Below are positions 35,511 to 47,746 of a stretch of 64,000 nt of DNA, piece after piece. The stretch's first letter is position 1. Each line of letters starts with the position of its first letter. Below the pieces are notes generated by a model. That model saw only the letters and a program-made list of their open reading frames with translations. It did no database searches and was not told where the DNA came from. This DNA comes from Opisthorchis felineus. Taxonomy: Eukaryota; Platyhelminthes; Trematoda; Opisthorchiida; Opisthorchiidae. Where the stretch lies: contig SJOL01006393.1 of the NCBI GenBank assembly GCA_004794785.1, positions 260,077 to 324,076 of the forward strand. Reading direction: 5' to 3'. The position numbers and the translations under genes were made by a program.

Positions 35511-35981
35511 GTTTCTCGACTACGAGAAGACCTCACACCCGAGCTTCAAAGCAAACTGATGAAATTCAAGAAGTCCTTGATAAGTGACAAGGCCAGATCG
35601 CTAGCCAAGTACTTGGACGTGAATATACAAAACCAGCTGGCCTGGCAAAAACGTCAGCAAGAAGAACAAGCTCAGGCACTTTTGCAAGAACAGCAGAAAA
35701 CGATGCATCAAAAACCTGAACCAGATGTAAGCAATGGGCATCCTGCACCAACCGAGTCCATCTCCGCTGCTTCAGACTCGGAAGATGCGCCAACGATGGC
35801 TCCTCCGAAGCCCCCTGAAAGGTATGGATCAGCCAAACCACTTCCATTAGAGCCTACTGCCCGAGGTAGCAAATTGCCATCCGAGGATTCACCGCCGGAA
35901 CCCAATATTCTATCCTTTTCTGCTCAGGATATTGCTGAGCAGATGACTTTTCTGGAAGCACAAAAGTACTCCCGCATCCAG
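35511..35981 (+). CDS. RAPGEF1: C3G-like gene, exon 12 (REM end, linker, CDC25 start)
   Basis: 471 bases, phase 0 to phase 0; acceptor TCTCCTCTAG, donor ATCCAG|GTGAGT. The first ~40 residues complete REM (VSRLREDLTPELQSKLMKF). Next is a charged Q/E-rich coil (QKRQQEEQAQALLQEQQK) and a proline/serine linker with APPKPPERYGSAKPLPLEP, another SH3-ligand candidate. The last ~25 residues open the catalytic domain: FSAQDIAEQMTFLEAQKYSR, equivalent to the 'IA.QLT.le...F..I' first conserved region of RasGEFs. The linker is longer than I would expect in vertebrate C3G. Confidence 0.88.
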
Positions 35982-37042
35982 GTGAGTAATTTCTGGTCGG
36001 GGTTATGAACTCCTTTGGAACCACGTAAATGAGCGAAATAGCACTGGCTAGATTATGTCCTAGAAGAAACGAATGAAAAATGCTTTGTCCGAAGGACCCC
36101 GGTGTTCACAAAATTGATAGCGCATGTGTGTGTGGATTGGTGTGAATTAGTTTGTAACAAGCTACGGTAAATTCTGCTTTACTGCGTTTCTGACCACAAG
36201 CTTCTCAACCAAACATTTGCCTACTTCTTGGGGCTATTTAATCCTCCAGGTGTTCAAATCACCCAAGATGGAACCGAAATAGAGATGAAGAAATTTCGCT
36301 TTGTCTAATTTACAATTTAAAGTACAGGTTGACGGTCCTGAAATTTAATGACTGTGATTAGTTTTAGGAAGAAATTCAACGAACCCGGTGCAAATCATGG
36401 CCACATGGCGGCCATAATTGTGCGCACCGGCTCCTATTGATGCACATCTTGCCTCATATTTCCTTAAATACAGGGACGATAAAACTACAAAATCCCTTTT
36501 ACCATGCAAGGCTTGAAATTCCTGTAGGCCAAAAACCACTCAGCTTGGCCTTTCTGTGATACTGTCATCAAATGTCTGGTTTTTGTGGGCACCTATTTGT
36601 GAAGGTCAAGGTCCGCTGTTGCCTTTGCTTTCAAAACCTGCGACCTTTTAACCCGGGTACGGGGTATACCATCCGCTCACTTTCGTCGGTGCTTGGCCAT
36701 GCTCCAAGCAGTATGTGTTGGATTTTTTTCATGTTTCCCAATAGGGCTCTCAGGCAACGTCAGGCAGGTATTTCTTGTCTAAATGATGGTGGATTTCTTT
36801 TCGATGGAATCGTTATTCCTGTAGTTATAGTTTGAAATTTTCGAGACCTATGTGTTTAGAAACACTTCAGTCCATACCTGATGCATTTCCTAAAAGACAT
36901 TCTATTATGTTCTGGTGGGCCAGATTGCTGTGTCATTTGTAAGTGTTGTTTTGTGTTCACCTAGGAATCTCGTCCATGACTAACTACTCACACCGTTTCC
37001 AGAGATGATGCTAACAATGGCTTTGCGGCCTGCTTTCCACAG

Positions 37043-37210
37043 ATTTCTGAATTGCTAAATATACGTAACCTGGAACGTGGAAAAGCACCAAGTGTTTCGG
37101 CCTGCGCCCTACACTTTTCTGCTTTGTCGAACTGGGCTACCCATCAAATTCTTGGTGCCCCCGCGAGTGATCGTGACAAAATCGCGAACAAACTAATGGA
37201 TGTAATGGAG
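37043..37210 (+). CDS. RAPGEF1: C3G-like gene, exon 13 (CDC25 domain)
   Basis: 168 bases, phase 0 to phase 0; acceptor GCTTTCCACAG, donor ATGGAG|GTAATG. It encodes ISELLNIRNLERGKAPSVSA through HFSALSNWATHQIL, matching the RasGEF pattern 'EL...(sPn)...FN.lS.WV...Il'. Substitution of the usual FN by HFS and WV by WA shows divergence but no loss of frame. It is followed by a 50-base intron. Confidence 0.88.
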
Positions 37211-37260
37211 GTAATGCGAAATTTTAGTAAAACGAAAAGCTTATTCATCTTCATTTGCAG

Positions 37261-37356
37261 CACCTTCATACTCTTCAGAATTTCAGCAGCTACTTATCTA
37301 TACTCTGCTCGTTCATGCTTATCCCTGACAACGTGTTTTCCAAGAAAACGCACGCC
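37261..37356 (+). CDS. RAPGEF1: C3G-like gene, exon 14 (CDC25 domain)
   Basis: 96 bases, phase 0 to phase 0; acceptor CTTCATTTGCAG, donor CACGCC|GTGAGT. It encodes HLHTLQNFSSYLSILCSFML and PDNVFSKKTHA. L-x-N-F-x-S-x-x-x-I-L is the conserved RasGEF region that helps form the Ras-binding bowl. The intron before it is 50 bases and the one after it 92, which are the smallest in the gene. Confidence 0.88.
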
Positions 37357-37448
37357 GTGAGTCACTTCGATTTCTGTTTATTCATGGTGTCATCAGTAGT
37401 GTCAGTAATGATTTCATTTTGCTGTTTTCCTGCCTGCTCTGTTTCTAG

Positions 37449-37732
37449 CGCCTGAGTCTGGTGAAACCATACATGCAACCGCCTCATTTCTCAAAGTACC
37501 GCCGTGAACTGGAAGTTGCTACGCCTCCACTGATTCCGTACCTTGGCTTGATGATGCAAAATTTAATCGTGTTAGCTCAGGGTAATGCATTGTTCCATTC
37601 ATCGCCTCCTCGCTCCCTGGAAAATATCCATAAACCTGAGCATGGCCCAATAGTAAACTTCTGGCGTTGTTGGAAACACTTCCTGATCATACATTTTATC
37701 GTGAAACAGGAGAACATGGATCCCGAAAAAGC
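37449..37732 (+). CDS. RAPGEF1: C3G-like gene, exon 15 (CDC25 catalytic core)
   Basis: 284 bases, phase 0 to phase 2; acceptor CTCTGTTTCTAG, donor AAAGC|GTAAGT. It encodes the most conserved part: YRRELEVATPPLIPYLGLMM followed by QNLIVLAQGN, and IVNFWRCWKHFLIIHFIVKQ. PP-x-I-P-Y-L-G and the N-F after a short loop are hallmark positions of CDC25 domains (nucleotide-release hairpin region). A loop insertion (FHSSPPRSLENIHKPEHG) sits between them. The following 4.9-kb intron carries a SINE at 41565-41715 and otherwise unassigned DNA. Confidence 0.9.
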
Positions 37733-40700
37733 GTAAGTGGTGCGGGCCTTTTGCATGCGAAAGCATCTCCTTGAAAACAAATCACTTAAGTGCGGCCGTG
37801 CCATTCCAAGAATAAGGCGTTTTCCGGTACATTTTTGTGAAGTAAATTACACACCATGAAGCATGGACAGTGTCGTAGGCCTTTTTAGAACAAGTCTTGC
37901 TGAAAACGAGTTTTGATATTTCCATATTCCAGCAGGTTATTTTCATGGCGAGTAAAACTCGCTGCTGGATTTCTTTAGGTATGTGTTGTGCCTATATGCA
38001 CAGTGGTTGTCCTGTGATAGGCGTTGAACGTCTTATCCTTTGTAGCGCGTAAGTCAATGGACATAGACCCAATTGGATGCAAAACACGCTATGGGAAAGC
38101 CGTGGGAAGTTGCTTGGTTAGTGATAATGAAAACCGTGAAATACTGTAGGTCGGGGAAGCGGTGACACTTTTGCGCAATGATATTCAGTCACGTTTTTGC
38201 CGAATACCTCGCCTGTTTGGCTATTTTACTACAGTTTTGGGAATCACTCGTCTTGATAAACCAAGATAAACCTGAGACTATAAGCCATCAACGATGAATG
38301 ACCGTGTCCCCAGTTTTCCAACCATGACTCGTGTGTAATCATGTGTTGCTTGGGTCTCCATTACCGAACTTCGCAGACAGCATGACCCAACACGGTTAAG
38401 ACCCGTTGTGAAGTGTTCTCTGATTCACTTCGGGGTCGTGCTTTGTTCATACTGCCTATCCATAACAGGCTTCAGGACACGACTAGGCAATGAGGCTCCG
38501 GCGTATGAAGAAAATATCCGAGACAACTTATGTAGTTCGGTCGTATCGTGTCACCGAGCACTCTATTTGTTTCTGAAAGCCGTTAGTCGTAATTCAGAAC
38601 GGCTAACATTGGCATACTTGTGTCACATGTACAATGTTGAAAAGATAGTCATCAACAATGGCGTTTGAGCTGAAAAAAGCAGAAGGGCTTTGGAAACCCA
38701 GCATTCGACAACTGCCAAGATAAATAAATTTTTCAGCAATTGACTCTTCATCAAGTGGCACTTGATCTGTTCGCCGGGCTTAGCATTTAGCTTGCAAACT
38801 GTATTTGGACGGAATCTGATTTGTGTAGCGTGATATCGCCTGTAAGCTCTAAATAATTGGAGTCTTTCTCTGCAAGAATTTCGATGGCGAAACAAGTAGA
38901 CATTGCATATAAGTTTTGACTGCAAAGCTGAGCAGAAAAGAGACAATGAACACCCCTGACGAATACCTCTTTTGTGGTGAATTCACTTTGGACCCTCACG
39001 TGCTTTGGAATATAACGAATCATGAATTGTGATGGAGATCTTCGACACACTTAAAATAGCAGTCTCTACAAGTCAACAAGATCAACTGAGTTAAATGTTG
39101 TTGTTCGGTATAGGGAAGTGACAGCTGTTAAGAGTTGTCCGCGTGAAGATAGGATTGGTGTATTCTCGACCTGGGCACAACCCTGCCTGGTTTTCGCGAC
39201 ATTGTTTCCCACGATAGGTGATAACTGTAGCCGGATGTTACCTGTTAGATGCCTAGAAGGGATAGTCGCCAAACCATTACTTCGACAGTACACCTGTTCA
39301 GCCTTACTCCTTTTTTCGAAGGTCGAAGTGATAGAACCAATCTCCCACTTCACAGACCCCTCGCCTTCCAAACCCTGTGTATGAGTCAAAGCAACTCGTG
39401 AACAAACCAATCTCTATCCTCAGAGAGTGCAGGAGGACAACAGTCTGAGCCGAGTGCTTCATTCCTCTTTGAGAGCTGAGCGGTTTGGGTCTCTGTGATT
39501 GGGTTGGTTTCGGTTTGGAGCCACCAGGTGACGCGATGTATACGTTTGGGTTAGAAGTTCGTTCTTGTGATTTGTAGATGACAGTAAACACATAGTTATG
39601 AATTGATCACCGTTGCCAGTCCTGACAGTGCCTACGCTAAACCTGTCACCAAGACGGAATTTGTTTTCAATAATTCATGTCACCAGCCAGCCAGGGCTGT
39701 GGTGCACCCGAAATTCGCCATCCGGATTCTGGAGAGGCCTTAGTAAGATTCCTTCCTGATCATTTTAGTACTGCGTTGGTTGGTGCGTATTTAGATATTA
39801 TGAACGAGTTTCGCAACTGGTAGCTGGGTGTTGGTTCTAGCAGACGCGGCCAATTCGATCACGCATCGGCTGTTCATCGAAATTCGGTCGGGAAGAGTGT
39901 TGACGGCCCTCATACTCTTGCAATTTTCACATCATTAACACTACAAACCACTACTACTTGGTCACATAAATCAGGGAGTAAGTCATTGGAAGGCAGAATG
40001 AATTCGGATTATGTTAAGATACATCACAGTAGTAGACGACGCACCTCAACGTTCTTAAGCAAGGGATGTCTTTTGTCCTAGTAGGAATAGAGTGCGGATA
40101 TTAAGCGCAGCTACACTGAAGAACTTCCCTGGAATTAGAATCACGTGTCTAGTTTTTATTTTATAATGTAGTAAGCTGTAATTTTTACCCTGTTGATGGA
40201 GATTGTAAGAGTGGATCGCATTGTTAAGGGGCCAATTGGATTTGGAATTATTAGGCGAGAAGGACCATAGGTTCCTGCAGAAGTTACTTTCCGTGTGTAT
40301 TGAGCTAAAGAATGGGGGTTGTTTGAAGTACCTCATCTTGAGCCTTTGACTCGTGAGTTTTATCCATAGGCCTCTGGTGAATATATGGCTTTGGTTCTGA
40401 ACTCTATTCCTACGCTTTGATTTAACACCCGGAAGCATAAGGCCATGGGTATCGGGATTTCTTAAGGGACCCTTCCCGGTTTAAAGGTTTGACACACATG
40501 ACTTGCCTAGCCTGTGGCTCCAGGAAAAAACACGCTGGTCCGATCCTTGCTATTGCAACACATAGTATGTGCGTTTTGGATCTAGCTGGGCTCTTTTTTA
40601 ATTGTTTAGAAGAGTCCTACTTTCCCGTTTTCATGTCCCATATTTGGCTTCCTCTTTTCTCTGACATTTGGCGTAACCTGTGTTAGACTGCCGTTTTCTG

Positions 40701-41564
40701 ATTTCCGAGGACAGACAAAAAGGTCTATTTCGGATACCTTGCCCCTAGCCACCGACCCCAGTCTCTCTCTGTATCTCCCTGTCTGGCCGACTTAATCCAA
40801 GGACACATGGTGGAAGGCATGAAAACCTGAATCCTTAAGCTGCTGCGCATAATAGGTACATTTCTGGACAGCATCTGTCCCTTGATTTTGTGTTAATATT
40901 TCGAGCCTATCAAATAATGCACTGTGGATCACTGTCGACCTTTGTAAGTTCTCGCTTGACCGCTCTCTTCGAACCCGTCTTACCTCAAAGAAGGATAGCA
41001 TCGCTTCTTCGATAAAAATGGAGCTGCCGGTTGCCTGGCGAAAAACCTTACTTTTTGAACACCTCATTCTGTGAACATTATCACCCTAATTCGGGCCACC
41101 TTGTAGTAGATTTCGTATATTTTCCACCACTCTTCGTCGGGATGGTGTCAATGGGCCTTCCTAGCGTGGATGAACCTTAAGGAGTTTCAGCCAATTCAGC
41201 CTTCATAGTCATTGCGCTGTTGAGGCCCGACTACCACAAAATGATGCCAAATTTTGGTCTAGCTGTCTTGATCCGTTAGTTACAGATTTTTTGCTTTTTC
41301 TGCTTCACACGCGATGCGGGTCACTCCTGTGCCCCAAGTTGTGCGTAGCTGCAAGTTGACTTGATGCACTAACTGGTTCGAATTACCGACTAACTCTGAT
41401 GTCTTCGTACCCATTTGTTTTCTTGTTGATGGGCCGATAAGTAGTTCATTCTTACCGTGTTAATTTCTGTCTGTAGCCATTTAATCATGTTTGCCAACGC
41501 TGTAGGTCACCTTGTTAAGACTGGTCAGTATCCAAGTAATAATAATAATGATTGTTCACTCTTT

Positions 41565-41715
41565 CGGTGACTAGCTGCCATGGTACCCGAAGGAGATATT
41601 CCGCCAGGTTACCCAAACCTAGACAGGCTTAGTCGAGATGCGAGGTTGGGTTGGAACCACGGACCTTCCCGTCAATAAGTTAACGCTTCAGGTGTTGAGT
41701 GTTCTCGTGCTGTGG
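41565..41715 (-). repeat. tRNA-derived SINE, copy 2
   Basis: On the - strand it has GTGGTTCCAACCC (B-box-like, 41660-41648) followed by ATCTCGACTAAGCC and TCTAGGTTTGGGTAACC, matching the copy at 16395-16535 base for base in most positions. It lies in intron 15, antisense to the gene. The A-box end is degraded. Confidence 0.6.
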
Positions 41716-42656
41716 GGGATCGGCTTACTTCATAATCGAACCCCCACTGCGCAGATATTCAGCACAGTAAGTCTGTTACCATTAGTTCTTTATCGATGTC
41801 CTGAAGACTTCATCATCGCGGAAATCATACGTCTCTGGAAACTGGCTGTTCAGGGTATGTAGAGAATAACGCCCCAGAGTTGAGATCCTTTGCCGTAGTG
41901 ACGCAAAAGTCAGTAACTGGTACCGAATCAATAAAGTGGTGTTAGTATCTCGTTCATTGTGTGAATCACCAGCAACTTGGCTCTCGATGTAATCAAGGAT
42001 GCTGAATCTTTTCACTCAAGGCTTGCCGACGAACGGATATCGCTCGTGACATCCTGAATGACTCCTCCTCAGTTGAAAGACATGGAGTGTGTGGCCACTA
42101 ACTCCTGGTCAGCTCATTGTGCCTCTTGTTGATACTGTACCACCCATATTCTTCTTCCATGTCAACATAAATACTCCCAAGGTCAGTCCAGTCCTCGGGG
42201 CAGACATTCGAAAAGTTTTTTATCCCCTCGTGTAAGTGAATTCTACCGTATTAGTATAGGTCTATCCACTCGCTGGCGTACTCGGTGCTTGTAAGTAACT
42301 ACACGCTTGTATATCGGTCAGCTCATTTAAGTTTGATACTGACGAGCCTTAGATAGTCAAGTTATGTAGGCGTTCTTTTAGCCCGATGCTCACACTTGCA
42401 GTTGATTTTACACTTCGCTTTTCAGTTTCCCACATTAAGGTCGAGGATACAAGGGGCTTGAACATTTCGTTACTTCTGTTTTCGGTTTTTAGGATACCTA
42501 TTTTTTGTGCAGTTAACAGTCTACCATATTTTTGCCCATGGAGGCGCGAACACAACCGTTGGATTTTTTCGCGCATGAATTAGGAGCGATAGTTCATCTT
42601 TCACTTCTGCATGTATACCTTGAATCCGCTGTAATTCGGTTATCTTCTCATTGTAG

Positions 42657-42774
42657 CCACTACAATATCACCCCAAAGAGTCAAGTTCTGGACTTTCTAA
42701 ACGAATTTAAGGATTCACCATCGGAGGAGGATCTTCGACGTTTGGCGAACAAATTACGTCGAGGCGAGATCTGA
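42657..42774 (+). CDS. RAPGEF1: C3G-like gene, terminal exon 16
   Basis: 118 bases including TGA at 42772-42774; acceptor TCTCATTGTAG, phase 2 start. It encodes HYNITPKSQVLDFLNEFKDS followed by PSEEDLRRLANKLRRGEI. This is the final CDC25 helix region: A-H-Y-x-x-x-x-x-x-x-x-x-F-x-N-x-F and E-E-x-L-x-x-L-x-x-K match the C-terminal end of C3G. The larger open frame starting at 42532 includes intron. The 3' UTR has no AATAAA that I can see within about 1 kb. Confidence 0.88.
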
Positions 42775-44318
42775 TATTCCCGTGTTTTCCCACGCACCTC
42801 CTTCCGGTCCATCCGTCCTTACGCTAATTTTTTTGGCGAACGATATACTTTTCATTTTAATTTATTTGCACAGTCAACATATTTTGCACCATTTTATTAC
42901 CGATTCCCTTTTTTGGCCCATAGCTGTTTGGTGGTAGCCTGCACGGCTTTCCGCCTCTGTAAAGCACCGCACCTACTTTTTTCGTTTCACACGCCACTAC
43001 TAAGAATTCTTGGTTCTATTCATTTATAAGTTTCCCGAATTCTTACTCAAAGAGAAATGTGTTTAACACCTCCGACAGATGTCATCACGCTCCACTAGTT
43101 ACATGCCAAGATCTAGGTCTCACGCTCCTTTCACCAAAATGCTCCCATATCTCCTCCAACTTATGTTGCATCCGAGGTGTTGTTTTCGGTTCACTCGACC
43201 CAAAGCTGAACAGTGCTATTTTTCTACGTTTGGTCATTGAACGTTCCTTGTGCACTTGTGCATTATTTCTGTAGTGGGTCGTTGCACATGCCCACTACTA
43301 TAATACAACATATCTTGCGAACTTCTCTCTCCGCAACTGTTTATTCATAAACTGGTTGGGACAACGTGGTCTTTTTTCACTACTGCTTTCACGTTTTGTT
43401 AAAAAGGCAACTACTGAGCGACTGGCACAGTTCTGCTGTCAGCACCATTTCACCTGTCAGAACGTATGTAAACTGTACTGGAAAGTTGTTGCGAATAATT
43501 TGTCATGCACGGGAACACCACAACCTTTTAGGTGTGGTGTTCGAACTTTTCGATTGCGTTCGTTATCGTGGCACATGAGAGCTTTAACGCAGTAGTTTTC
43601 TCAACGTGAACATCAGAAGACTGCACAATGCAGTGTTAACAGTACCATCTAGCTGAAGTATGTCTTTCTGGTACATGTTGACAGTGTAAGCCTAAACGCC
43701 GAGAAACCTTGTGTAATGACTTGGTTCTTGCTGTCGTTCATGAGCGGTGCGTATTCTAAAAGGTATTCGAATCGGCAATTTTCCACAGACAGCCAACACC
43801 TCTGAGTCTCGTTTGCTTGAATTTAACGCAGTTCGGGTTTGCTGAGTCCGCCCCAGATTCTCCTCGCCTTGTGAATTGTCAGACATTCTGATGCATCCTG
43901 ATATTTTCTAGACAGTGTGGAACAAGGCGAATAGCTTAAACTAGGTAGTAAAACCGGAGTTAAGCCACCACGATGTTTTCGTGTTAGAAGTTCATAATCT
44001 CTGGTGATACCGTTTCCTACATCAGCTACCACTGGGAACATCTAGAACAGGTTTTTTAATGTTGTGTCTAGGTGTGACATGGTGGGCTCTTTATCAGATG
44101 GTATAGCTATGCATTTGAACTGTATCGCAACCATACTAGCTTCGGGGCTAACGTTGCACCATGCAATGAACAGTGTTTGGACAATTATATGACGATGATC
44201 TTTTGCTGGCGTGTAACGTTTACGCAGTCTTCCTGCCTAGGTTTTCCACAGATACAAGTTAGACAACACCTTTCACTACGTTTTTGAGTTGGGTAATGTT
44301 CAGCCGCTTTCCGCAATT
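42775..44318. other. 3' flank of the C3G-like gene
   Basis: Probably 3' UTR followed by intergenic DNA, with T-rich tracts near 42820-42920. No convincing polyadenylation signal, coding run or repeat was recognised. Confidence 0.4.
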
Positions 44319-44590
44319 CGCGAAATATACTCATCTGCTAGTTAATTTGGTTGACGAGAGACTACTGAGTCTCTCGTTTATGATGCTCTTCAACTGAATA
44401 TACTGCACAAAAGCCGTCTCATTTTCCAGTTGATGTCATATTCGAAGTATCGCAGTATATATTCGTGAAGGAACATACAGTTAACGGGAACTCGAGGAAT
44501 GTACCTACCCGGTGAGCCCCGAGAAGCATGAAACCGCTCGCAGGCTGTCGTAGAGTTTTCAGCAACCTTATAAATAGTGTTTCTTCAGGA
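44319..44590 (+). repeat. Dispersed repeat R1, copy 1 (with inverted block B)
   Basis: Block A (44319-44467) contains CTCTCGTTTATGATGCT, CAACTGAATATACTGCA and CTCATTTTCCAGTTG, and matches 46322-46491 (+) and 58085-58235 (-). Block B (about 44505-44590) matches 46495-46580 but in the opposite orientation (complement of ATAAGGTTGCTGAAAA...CGACAGCC...CGGTTTC). The relative flip of B shows rearrangement or two separate elements. Confidence 0.75.
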
Positions 44591-46321
44591 AAACAAGCTG
44601 CCATCTCAAATATCTTGTCAATTGAAAAAGGTTCCTGCTTTTGTGCAGCGCATTCACTTGAGGATTATCCTGTTTGAAAGACTCGGATGGTTTTCACCAG
44701 CGTCTTCCTTTAAAATCAAATGATTTTGTAAATGACTTTATTTCGCGAGTTTACCGTAAGCTTCATTTTCTAGAACTTCCGTGAAACGCCTTCAATATTT
44801 TACGCCATTCGCATTTTCCGTTTTTCACCGGAAACTGGATTAAGCATGTGGAAGCTCAGGTATCACTAGCCAACTTCATACTTCCAGTGCAATCCCCTGC
44901 AGTTTGTCTCGAAATTATATAACATCCCAATTGTTAATGGAAAGTTTAAGTTGGGAAGAAATTCATGCATGAAATCATGGCTTCGTCTTGTAACGCTAGG
45001 TGTAAGTGCGTAATTTTGAGATAGTTTGACTCAAGTACATTGTAAACCCATGTTCTTACTGCATTTAGCAGTACCGATTGACCGTACTTCCGAAATCATT
45101 TATGATTCATATAATCCAATTGTGAACACCGTAGGCAAATTAGAACCACATGAGCAACAATGTGATCTGTCCCTTGTCTGCTGGTGCAGTATCCCTAATC
45201 CTCGTATCAGTTCACCTCATGATTTTGATCGTAGGCACAGTTACCTTATGCAGATGCGTTGAACTGTGTTCACTGGTCTGAACCTAACTTCATCGTAGAG
45301 CGAGCTATCTCATCCTTAACTCAAAGCTCAATTTTTTCGGATGTGCCAGTTTTCCCGAGTGGACGGATGGTTATTGTACTATGGTTGTGGTTTCCATACG
45401 AGAATAGTTCTCAATAGTGATATCATTCTGCTGGTGAAGTCAGTGTATGCTGAAAACCCGAGAAGCACTGGCAGCTGAGAACCATCAATAGTGCGCATCC
45501 CACGAAATTCGGGGAATTTCGTACCCGTCAGTTGAAGGGTAAACCGTTGGGACTCGAGTGGCAAATGTTTTAATTTTGAGAAACTATGCAAACACTCGCT
45601 CAAAAGGGATTTGCGACCCATGGGTTTGGGACCACTGGACTGGATCCTAACAGACGTTTTGCTAAATTAATAAAAGTTGCTTTGGCTCACTTAGACACTT
45701 CACGGAGAAGATATCCCATCCATTACCTAGTCGCGCCAAACTATTTGTGAACGACAATGAGTCTCACTCGCAGCTGCTATGCGTTCTTGATTACACGCCT
45801 TTCTTCTCAGAAAGTATCCGACGAAAACTTAATTGCGCTCGTGTGTTCGGACGCCGGTATTGAGTAAGATTGTTCCCGCTGTGTTCACCTACGAAAGCTA
45901 CTGGAGGTAAGTAGTTGACAATGCGCATTACTAGGCGAGTTATCGGTGGAGTAGCAAATGCCAGTATCGATATTCACGTTCAGGCGGTAAGGGAGTCGGT
46001 GAAAATCCGTCGTCTGGAGAAAGCACCCGACTAGAACTTCATAAATGCAGCAGCGATCAACGCCATCTGGTACATAAGAATGGTAGCCCATATTTAGTTT
46101 TGAAGGATTTAGTCCACGTGAAACAAAAATTCGTTCGCGAGGGGCTACCTCCGCCGGTCCACTTTGTACGTAGATATTGTAGACATCCGGACCAGGGGCC
46201 TATCAGTCGACTGCATGATATTCATACCAACCCTATCGACAACAGTACCTGCAGTTCGTGAGGATTATTTCGACGAACCGACCGTTTTCTATACAGCGTT
46301 CAGTTTTCTGAATATCTTAAT

Positions 46322-46580
46322 ATGCGAGAAATACACTCATTTGCAAATCAATTTGGTTTTGCGAGAGACTCACCTGGAACCCAGCTGAATCTCTCGTTTG
46401 TGATGCTTCCATGCAACTGAATGTGCTGTACCAGGCCGCCTCATTTTCCAGTTGCTACGATATTCGAGATATCGCGATGCATGTAATTTTACGCAATGTA
46501 CTACTCATAAGGTTGCTGAAAATTCTTCGACAGCCCACGACCGGTTTCGCCCTCCTTGGGGCGTATCGGATTTCAGACCC
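46322..46580 (+). repeat. Dispersed repeat R1, copy 2
   Basis: Block A is at 46322-46491 (CTCTCGTTTGTGATGCTTC, GCAACTGAATGTGCTG, CCTCATTTTCCAGTTGC). Block B is at 46495-46580 (ATAAGGTTGCTGAAAATTC, TTCGACAGCCCACGACCGG), directly oriented here. No open frame of meaning was found. Its role and family are unknown. Confidence 0.75.
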
Positions 46581-46591
46581 AGGAAAACAAC

Positions 46592-47746
46592 ACACTAAGT
46601 CATCGCTTTACTACTCCCCAGTGCAAACCAGACGCCCCTAAATTATCATGTATCAACGGGCAAACATGTTTTTCACCGATAATGAGGCTGGTGGGCACGA
46701 AATATCGAACGACACCGAAGGGACAGTCCTGCTCTTGCTGACCGATTACTCCATTTGTCAGAACATCCTAGTCCAAAGCTATATTTCCGCACTCCACAAC
46801 AGGGTTTTAACCAAATTATGAACAGGTACCCACTGCACTTTTGATGAACTCAGGACAAGGTGACCCACTTCTGACAAAAACACATTTGCAGTGAAAGATA
46901 TGAAAGACTGAGATGACTCACCCACAAACTGCTATAAAATGAGGTCACTTCATCTGCCCACTAAATCTCTTGACACAGTTTTCTTGTCTTCTATAGGTTC
47001 CTGCAAACCCATGATGGTGATGAGGCAATGACACGCAGAATCCAACTATCATTAGATAATATAAACGACGCTAAGCTTCCCTTGTTGTACCCTTCTGTGT
47101 AGTGTCATTCTATTGGTGCGACCAAATTGGTCTCTCTGCTCTTTATGTGAATGTTAATGGTAGTTTGGTTTTCCGGAGCCCCCTGGAAAACCAAGCTTTG
47201 GTTGATAAAATTGTCGAGTAAAACTGCCCTGATTCTTAAGCTTTACCACATAAGTGATATGGCCATCAGAGCATTGCCTGGAGGTTTACTACTTGGAGAT
47301 GACTGCAGGTTGTACAAGTTTTACATGAGAATTGATGTAATTGCTCGATAAGCCACCAGAATTAATGGGCGTTTACTCCATCTGCTAAGGATGAAAATTG
47401 GTAGTGTTACCGCTGCAACCTCAATAACTTATATGATCGAAGCATTTGCTTTTTTCGTTTGCCTCAGTTTCGCTGGTTTGGAGTGGAAATTTAACCAACG
47501 GGGTTGGGCAAGCGTAAAACTTCCAATCAGGCTTCAGGAAGAGTCGTCCACCTCTGGTGTTGATGGACTTGAATAGCGTCGGATTTCATCCAAGTAAAGG
47601 ATTCCTTTGATTTTTCTGGTTTGAGGAAGCTACCATTTCATTTCAGAACTTACATGAATCACTTAGTTATGCTTTTGACGAGTATGTAGGTTACACCCTC
47701 CATAGAACCCTCCCACACTTCCTGTTTCAAAGCGTACGTCGACTGA
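46592..47746. other. Unassigned stretch
   Basis: Short open frames only, with no motif, splice-supported exon or internal repeat that I can support. Confidence 0.35.

Larger units (their letters stand above)
3451..42774 (+). other. RAPGEF1: C3G/RAPGEF1-like RasGEF gene, 16 exons, 5' incomplete
   Basis: The span holds sixteen exons with GT-AG borders. Intron phases run 2,0,0,0,1,0,0,2,0,1,0,0,0,0,2 and agree at every junction, and the joined frame stays open to TGA at 42772-42774 (1,112 codons). The product is expected to be a cytosolic guanine nucleotide exchange factor for a Rap/Ras GTPase. The layout is a long proline-rich N-terminus, then REM, then CDC25 homology, ending about 15 residues after the last catalytic helix. 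That is the layout of C3G, an adaptor (Crk)-binding Rap1 activator. C3G-like signatures include EAFLFTYRAF in REM, IAEQMTFLE, PPLIPYLGLMMQNL, VNFWRCW and AHYNI...DFLNEF. Introns shrink toward the 3' end (50 and 92 bases) but reach 5-7 kb where retroelements sit. No AATAAA was seen within about 1 kb after the stop. SOS or RasGRP identity is less likely, as no DH/PH, EF-hand or C1 motif is visible. Confidence 0.75.
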
